DNA from: Oscillospiraceae bacterium | Lineage (GTDB): Bacteria; Bacillota_A; Clostridia; Oscillospirales; CAG-272 | DNA length: 10,773 nucleotides | Assembly: GCA_015064665.1 (NCBI GenBank) | Contig: SVRU01000085.1 | Coordinates: 1 to 10,773 of the forward strand | Direction: 5' to 3' | In this document: piece after piece, positions 6,599 through 10,773 of the stretch | Numbering within the stretch: position 1 is the first letter of the stretch | How the letters are laid out: each line of letters begins with the position of its first letter | Notes under the pieces: model-generated | The model's database searches: none | Told to the model about the DNA's origin: nothing | The model's input: only the letters and a program-made list of their open reading frames with translations | Program-made: the position numbers and the translations under genes

Positions 6599-7501
6599 TT
6601 ATTTTTTATCTTTCAGGTTTAAAAATATCACACGGGGTGTATGTAAGCTACAATCACTTTTCTCCACCGTCATGGTTTTGCCGTGCAGAATAAGCTCCCA
6701 CTCCTCACGGCTTCCGCCGTAGGATATCTCGGTAAGCGAGTCACAGGAGGAGAAAATATCTTCGTCCTCAATTTCGGCTATCCCTTTGGGAATTGCAATA
6801 CGCGAAAGCGACGTGCAGCCCGCGAAGGCATCAAAGCCGATGGCGGTAACGCCGACGGGAAGTATGACGGATTTGAGCGCGGTACAGCCCTTAAAAACGC
6901 GTCTTCCTATACGGGTGAGTCTTGCCGGCATATCCACGACCTTGAGTGAACGGCATCCCTCAAAAAGCGATTCATCAAGAAGCGCCATATTGTCCGAGAG
7001 CTTTATCGCTTCAAGCGAAAAACAGGACGCAAAAGCGTTGAATTCAATGAGAATACAGCTGTCGGGGACAGTTACGTCTGTAAGATTGAAGCAATAGGCG
7101 AACGCACCTGCACCTATCATAAGGACAGATTCGGAAAGCTTAAGGCTTGTGAGCGATGCGCATGCCTCAAATGCGCCCTCGCCTATTCTTTTCACCGTAT
7201 CTGGCATATTTACACCCGTAAGGCTTTGGCAGGACGAAAACGCCTCGTCGGAGATTTCGGTGAGTCCGTAATTCATATTCACCCTTTTAAGATTTTTACA
7301 TCCCGCAAAAGCAGAGGGCGCAACTATTTGAAGGCTCTTCGGAAAGCTTATCTCTTCAAGATGTTCAAAATCCCGAAAGGCATTCTCGGCGATTTCCTCT
7401 ATTCCGTCGGGAATAGTTATCACACGGTTTTCGGGCGTATCCTCGTAGCTGCCCGAAAAAACGACCTTGAGCTCCTCATCCTTTTTATTGTTTATGTCCA
7501 T
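6599..7501 (-). CDS. BspA-like leucine-rich-repeat protein, apparently cytoplasmic
   Basis: Residues 28-258 are ten tandem repeats of 23 residues (the last is 24) following the pattern (V/I)xxPxx(V/L)xxIxxxAFxxCxxLxx, for example VNMPDTVKRIGEGAFEACAS. This is the BspA/TpLRR type (LRR_5 family). The array is capped by an ISYGGSREEWELI segment, the usual closing unit, and a short tail ending LNLKDKK. There is no signal peptide, membrane span or sorting motif, whereas most BspA-like proteins are exported, so this one probably mediates protein contacts inside the cell. GGAG lies 6 nt before the ATG. It lies 55 bp downstream of valS and 1 nt ahead of the HAD gene. The repeat family is clear; the partner and role are unknown. 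Confidence 0.9.
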   Translation of the reverse strand: MDINNKKDEELKVVFSGSYEDTPENRVITIPDGIEEIAENAFRDFEHLEEISFPKSLQIVAPSAFAGCKNLKRVNMNYGLTEISDEAFSSCQSLTGVNMPDTVKRIGEGAFEACASLTSLKLSESVLMIGAGAFAYCFNLTDVTVPDSCILIEFNAFASCFSLEAIKLSDNMALLDESLFEGCRSLKVVDMPARLTRIGRRVFKGCTALKSVILPVGVTAIGFDAFAGCTSLSRIAIPKGIAEIEDEDIFSSCDSLTEISYGGSREEWELILHGKTMTVEKSDCSLHTPRVIFLNLKDKK

Positions 7502-7516
7502 TTTTTCTCCGAATAG

Positions 7517-7548
7517 TCAAATTTGCAAACCTAAGTTTGCAAATTTGA
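7517..7548. repeat. Perfect 14-bp inverted repeat between valS and the LRR gene
   Basis: TCAAATTTGCAAAC (7517-7530) and GTTTGCAAATTTGA (7535-7548) are exact reverse complements around a 4-nt loop. The hairpin fills most of the 55-bp gap, starting 8 nt after the valS stop and ending 6 nt before the LRR ribosome binding site. On the minus strand no T tract follows it, so it is not a typical terminator in the direction of these genes. A T5 run (7551-7555) follows it on the plus strand, where there is no gene. A role in mRNA stability, processing or partial attenuation is possible. Confidence 0.8.
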
Positions 7549-7556
7549 GCTTTTTA

Positions 7557-10190
7557 TTAATTTAGTTTCGCAAGAGCAACCGTGAGCGCCTCGCGCGTTT
7601 CAAGGTATTTTTTAAGCTTTGCGCGCTCTCCTTCAATGACGGCGGCAGGCGCTTTAGCAACGAAGCCTTCGTTTGAAAGCTTCTTTTCAAGCCTTTCTAT
7701 TTCGCCCTCGTTTTTCTTCATTTCGGCTGTAAGTCTTGCTCTTTCCTTCTCAAAGTCGATAACCTCAGAGAGAGGAATATAAAGGCTGCCGGCATCGGTC
7801 GCTATCATCACGGCATCGTCGGACTCGTATTTATCTGTGAGTATAACCTCTGATGCCGACGCAAGCTTTTCAAGTATCTTTGCGGTTGCGTTAAATGTAT
7901 CTTTATACTTCGTCACAACGTAAAGCTTAGCCTTCTTAGACGGAGGAACGTTCATCTCGGCGCGGCGCGCGCGGATAGCAGTGATACAGGTAATTATCCT
8001 GTCAACGTCATCCTCCTCGGTCTTGTAATTCATATCCTCGGAATATACGGGATACTCGGATATCATTACAGATTCGTCGGTATGAGGAAGAGCCTGATAT
8101 ATTTCCTCGGTTATGAAGGGCATATAGGGGTGAAGAAGCTTGAGTATGCCGGTCAGCACGTAGACGAGAACGCGCTTTGCGGTGAGCGCTGCGGGTGTTC
8201 CCGATTCAAAGGTGCGGCTTTTTGCCATTTCGATATACCAGTCGCAGAAAAGGTCCCACGTGAACGAGTATATCTCGCCAAGAGCAACTCCGACCTCGTA
8301 ATTTTCTATATTGTCGGTCACGGTTTTAACAAGCTTATTATAGCGTGAAAGAATCCATTTATCCTCGATTGTAAGCTCGGAGTCGGTGGGAAGAGTAAGA
8401 AGCTCCCCGTCGGATTCGGTGAGATTCATAAGAACGAAGCGCGAGGCGTTCCAGAGCTTGTTCGCAAAGTTTCTTGCCGACTCAATCTTCTCATCCGAGA
8501 ATCTCATATCGTTACCGGGTGCGTTACCCGTAGCGAGAGCAAATCTGAGCGCGTCAGCTCCGTATTCCTCTATTATCTTAAGAGGATCGATACCGTTGCC
8601 GAGGGATTTTGACATTTTTCTTCCCTGTGCGTCTCTTACAAGGCCGTGAATAAATACGGTCGAGAAGGGCTTTTCGCCGATATGCTCAAGTCCCGAGAAT
8701 ATCATACGCGATACCCAGAAGGTGATAATATCGTAGCCTGTTACGAGGGTGCTTGTGGGATAGTATCTTTCAAGATCCTCGGTCTTGTCGGGCCAGCCGA
8801 GAGTTGAGAATGGCCAAAGAGCAGACGAGAACCAGGTATCAAGGACGTCCTCGTCCTGTCTTACCTTACCGCCGCACTTGGGGCACTCGGTAATATCCTC
8901 CTTGGATACCTCCATATGACCGCACGCATCGCAATAGAAGGCGGGAATTCTGTGACCCCACCAGAGCTGACGGGATATGCACCAGTCAAGGATGTTATTC
9001 ATCCAGTTGAAGTAGTTCTTTGAAAATCTTTCGGGAACGAAGCTTATAGAGCCGTCCTTTACAGCCTCGATAGCAGGCTCGGCAAGCGGCTTCATCTTTA
9101 CGAACCACTGATCAGAGGTCATCGGCTCAACCGTCGTTCCGCAACGGTAGCAGGTGCCTACGTTGTGGTCGTGGGGCTCGGTCTTTACAAGATATCCCTC
9201 TGCCTCGAGGTCGGCGACGAGAGCCTTACGGCAGGTATATCTGTCCATACCCTCGTATTTGCCTGCGTAGGAATTCATTGTTGCATCGTCGTTCATAACC
9301 TTGATTTGTTCAAGGTTATGTCTTTGTCCAACAAGGAAGTCGTTGGGATCGTGCGCGGGAGTGATTTTAACGCAGCCCGTACCGAAGCCTATCTCAACGT
9401 AATCGTCGGCTATAACGGGAATTTCTCTTTCTACGATAGGAAGAATAAGAGTTTTTCCGATAAGATGCTTCGTATTCTCGTCCTCGGGATTTACCGCAAC
9501 TGCCGTATCACCGAACATAGTTTCGGGTCTTGTCGTAGCAATCTCAACGTAGCCGTCCTCACCCTTTATGGGATATTTGATATGCCAGAAATTGCCGGGC
9601 TGATCCTTATACTCAACCTCTGCGTCGGAAAGGGCGGTAAGGCATCTCGGACACCAGTTGATAATTCTGTATCCGCGGTAAATAAGTCCCTTGTTGTAAA
9701 GGTTTACGAACACCTCGCGCACGGCGCGTGAGCAGCCCTCGTCCATAGTGAAGCGTTCACGGCTCCAGTCGCAAGACGAGCCGAGCTTTTTAAGCTGATT
9801 TATAATTCTTGAGCCGTACTGATTTTTCCAATCCCAGACTCTTTCAAGGAATTTTTCACGCCCGAGGTCGTATCTTGAAAGCCCCTCGTTGACTCTGAGA
9901 TTTTCTTCAACCTTTATCTGCGTTGCAATGCCCGCGTGGTCTGTGCCGGGCACCCAAAGGGTTGAATATCCCTGCATACGCTTGGTGCGCACGAGAATGT
10001 CCTGAAGGGTTTCGTCAAGAGCGTGTCCCATATGGAGCTGACCGGTTACATTAGGCGGGGGAATGACTATTGAAAACGGCTTTTTCTTTTTGTCGGGATC
10101 GGGCTTGAAATAGCCCTTCTCACACCAATTTTCGTAAATTCTGTCCTCGAATTCACGGGGTGAGTAATTTTTTGCAAGTTCTTTTCTCAT
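7557..10190 (-). CDS. valS: Valine--tRNA ligase
   Basis: This 877-residue class I synthetase has the usual bacterial length and charges tRNA-Val in the cytoplasm. The catalytic HIGH motif appears as HMGH (53-56) within [17 protein letters not shown], and KMSKS lies at 525-529. The CP1 editing domain is marked by [16 protein letters not shown] (218-233) and TPAHDPNDF (277-285). Four Cys pairs (C180/C183, C347/C350, C420/C423, C436/C439) suggest bound zinc. The tail from about 805 is a charged coiled coil ([20 protein letters not shown]), as expected for the valyl-tRNA arm. The start at 10190 has AGAGGAA about 8 nt upstream. A T-box leader precedes it. The gene appears intact. Confidence 0.99.
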   Translation of the reverse strand: MRKELAKNYSPREFEDRIYENWCEKGYFKPDPDKKKKPFSIVIPPPNVTGQLHMGHALDETLQDILVRTKRMQGYSTLWVPGTDHAGIATQIKVEENLRVNEGLSRYDLGREKFLERVWDWKNQYGSRIINQLKKLGSSCDWSRERFTMDEGCSRAVREVFVNLYNKGLIYRGYRIINWCPRCLTALSDAEVEYKDQPGNFWHIKYPIKGEDGYVEIATTRPETMFGDTAVAVNPEDENTKHLIGKTLILPIVEREIPVIADDYVEIGFGTGCVKITPAHDPNDFLVGQRHNLEQIKVMNDDATMNSYAGKYEGMDRYTCRKALVADLEAEGYLVKTEPHDHNVGTCYRCGTTVEPMTSDQWFVKMKPLAEPAIEAVKDGSISFVPERFSKNYFNWMNNILDWCISRQLWWGHRIPAFYCDACGHMEVSKEDITECPKCGGKVRQDEDVLDTWFSSALWPFSTLGWPDKTEDLERYYPTSTLVTGYDIITFWVSRMIFSGLEHIGEKPFSTVFIHGLVRDAQGRKMSKSLGNGIDPLKIIEEYGADALRFALATGNAPGNDMRFSDEKIESARNFANKLWNASRFVLMNLTESDGELLTLPTDSELTIEDKWILSRYNKLVKTVTDNIENYEVGVALGEIYSFTWDLFCDWYIEMAKSRTFESGTPAALTAKRVLVYVLTGILKLLHPYMPFITEEIYQALPHTDESVMISEYPVYSEDMNYKTEEDDVDRIITCITAIRARRAEMNVPPSKKAKLYVVTKYKDTFNATAKILEKLASASEVILTDKYESDDAVMIATDAGSLYIPLSEVIDFEKERARLTAEMKKNEGEIERLEKKLSNEGFVAKAPAAVIEGERAKLKKYLETREALTVALAKLN

Positions 10191-10229
10191 TTTAAGATTC
10201 CTCTGTCTATATGTTCTTTTTTATTTATA

Positions 10230-10275
10230 CCTCATCCACCGTCTGTGACGGGCCCCTTCTCCCATAGGAGAAGGC
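10230..10275. repeat. Compact two-hairpin element, probable dispersed intergenic repeat
   Basis: Between the T-box terminator and valS lies a GC-rich segment in an AT-rich surround. It holds CCGTC-TGT-GACGG (10239-10251) and CCTTCTCC-CATA-GGAGAAGG (10255-10274), introduced by CCTCATCCA. This arrangement is, from memory, like short dispersed repeats seen many times in the genomes of gut Clostridia such as Faecalibacterium relatives. Only one copy is in this window, so repetition cannot be shown here. It is transcribed as part of the valS leader but forms no terminator of its own. Confidence 0.5.
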
Positions 10276-10277
10276 GA

Positions 10278-10545
10278 TAAAAAGCCCCGAAGCGACGAAA
10301 CAGGTCGCTTCGGGGCGTCAGTAACGAAACGCGGTACCACCCGAATTTGAGAATATAATTCTCCTCATTACACCCTGTAACGCGGGGCGCGCCGAAATCT
10401 AATAGGAAATCTCCGTTCTTTTCGGATAATTACGGCTACCTTCAAAAACCTCCGCCAAGACTTGCACCAACCGTCTTTTCTCTCTGCGCGGGACTGTTTT
10501 CTACTCCTCCGTAATGCTAAGCTGTTTTTTTATTCTCGCTTAACG
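10278..10545 (-). promoter_or_regulatory. T-box riboswitch controlling valS (Val GUA specifier)
   Basis: Read on the minus strand, the conserved T-box core GGGTGGTACCGCG is at 10342-10330. The base of Stem I is ATTACGG (10515-10509) paired with CCGTAAT (10435-10429). Directly before the 3' strand lies GAAGGTAG, giving the specifier codon GTA (10439-10437), matching tRNA-Val with anticodon UAC. The apical part is AAGAC/GTCTT enclosing GGTTGGTGCAA (10472-10462). In the antiterminator, TTCGGG (10345-10340) pairs with CCCGAA (10314-10309) and GCG (10332-10330) with CGC (10317-10315), leaving a 7-nt TGGTACC bulge. The bulge's UGGU fits an ACCA tRNA end. The 3' strand of the antiterminator is also part of the terminator, so uncharged tRNA-Val would allow read-through into valS. 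Confidence 0.95.
10279..10316 (-). terminator. T-box intrinsic terminator
   Basis: A perfect 13-bp stem joins 10304-10316 and 10284-10296 (minus-strand GCCCCGAAGCGAC with GTCGCTTCGGGGC) around a 7-nt loop. Five U residues (10283-10279) follow on the transcript. Its 5' arm contains the CCCGAA needed by the antiterminator, so only one structure can form. Confidence 0.96.
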
Positions 10546-10551
10546 AAATAT

Positions 10552-10580
10552 ATTTTAACATATATATTTTATTTTGTCAA
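10552..10580 (-). promoter_or_regulatory. Sigma-A promoter of the T-box/valS transcript
   Basis: On the minus strand, a perfect TTGACA (plus-strand 10575-10580), a 17-bp spacer and TAAAAT (10552-10557) preceded by TGT form a strong extended -10 promoter. Transcription would start near 10545, giving a leader of about 355 nt. The -35 box begins only 5 bp after the stop codon of the gene entering from the right. Confidence 0.92.
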
Positions 10581-10585
10581 CAGTT

Positions 10586-10773
10586 TTATCTGTACTCGGG
10601 GAATATAAGCTTAACCTCGGTGGTCATAGTTGAATACGCCTCTTCAAAGAGCGCATCAAAATCAACCTTTTTAAGCTCGTTCATAACGTCGTCAAGCTTA
10701 GGATGAGTTCTCGGATGACGGGGTGTGAATACCGTGCAGCAATCCTCATAGGGCAAAATCGAGGTTTCAAAGG
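10586..10773 (-). CDS. C-terminal fragment of an unidentified protein
   Basis: The frame is open from the right edge to a TAA at 10588-10586 and gives the last 61 residues, ending [12 protein letters not shown]. The fragment is hydrophilic and contains a HPRTHP segment followed by a charged helix-like stretch ([20 protein letters not shown]). I do not recognise the family. The frame continues to the window end with sensible codon use, and the valS promoter begins straight after its stop, both of which support a real gene. No terminator is visible after it, so some transcription may continue into the T-box leader. Confidence 0.6.
   Translation of the reverse strand, partial: FETSILPYEDCCTVFTPRHPRTHPKLDDVMNELKKVDFDALFEEAYSTMTTEVKLIFPEYR

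Noticed and set aside
7517..7555. The valS-LRR hairpin as a plus-strand terminator
   Set aside because: A T5 run follows the stem on the plus strand, but no plus-strand gene lies upstream that it would terminate.
9165..9731. A 188-codon open frame on the plus strand opposite valS
   Set aside because: It lies wholly antisense to a highly conserved synthetase coding region, has no recognisable domain, and is explained by codon bias of valS.
1..10773. CRISPR arrays, tRNA or rRNA genes, transposases, prophage or defence modules
   Set aside because: No regularly spaced repeats, tRNA-like cloverleaf, transposase motifs or known defence domains were seen on either strand.

Overview
The window looks like chromosomal DNA of a low-to-mid GC Firmicute, most likely an uncultured gut-type Clostridia (Oscillospirales/Christensenellales-like). 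The grounds are strong AGGAGG-type ribosome binding sites, consensus TTGACA/TATAAT promoters, a T-box leader on an aminoacyl-tRNA synthetase gene, an AraC/Gfo-Idh-MocA sugar-type cluster and a BspA-like leucine-rich-repeat protein. This assignment is inferred from gene content, not from a marker-gene search. There is no tRNA, rRNA, CRISPR array, transposase or phage gene.

Left part (1-3776): a divergent carbohydrate-type locus. On the minus strand an AraC-family regulator (338-1195) is followed after 16 nt by a gene that runs off the left edge (1-321). On the plus strand a Gfo/Idh/MocA oxidoreductase (1331-2392) and a cytoplasmic neutral-ceramidase-like metal hydrolase (2402-3727) form a tight two-gene operon that ends in a hairpin terminator. 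The 135-bp divergent region carries a near-perfect sigma-A promoter for the regulator and small inverted repeats that could be its operator.

Middle part (3777-5933): a second plus-strand operon with its own promoter. It encodes a multi-span membrane protein, a single-span membrane protein, and a membrane-anchored cyclophilin-fold protein whose usual catalytic residues are replaced. It ends in a strong terminator. The first two proteins are not recognised.

Right part (5941-10773): a minus-strand unit read from right to left. A consensus promoter drives a T-box leader with a Val GUA specifier and a complete antiterminator/terminator switch, then valS, then a ten-repeat leucine-rich-repeat protein and a HAD-family phosphatase. 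A perfect 14-bp inverted repeat sits between valS and the LRR gene. A compact two-hairpin element resembling a dispersed intergenic repeat lies between the T-box terminator and valS. The 3' end of an unidentified gene enters from the right edge.

The most interesting points are the ceramidase-fold enzyme paired with a sugar dehydrogenase, the active-site-degenerate cyclophilin next to two unknown membrane proteins, and a tRNA-controlled valS unit that seems to carry two unrelated downstream genes. I see no clear multi-gene system that I would call new.
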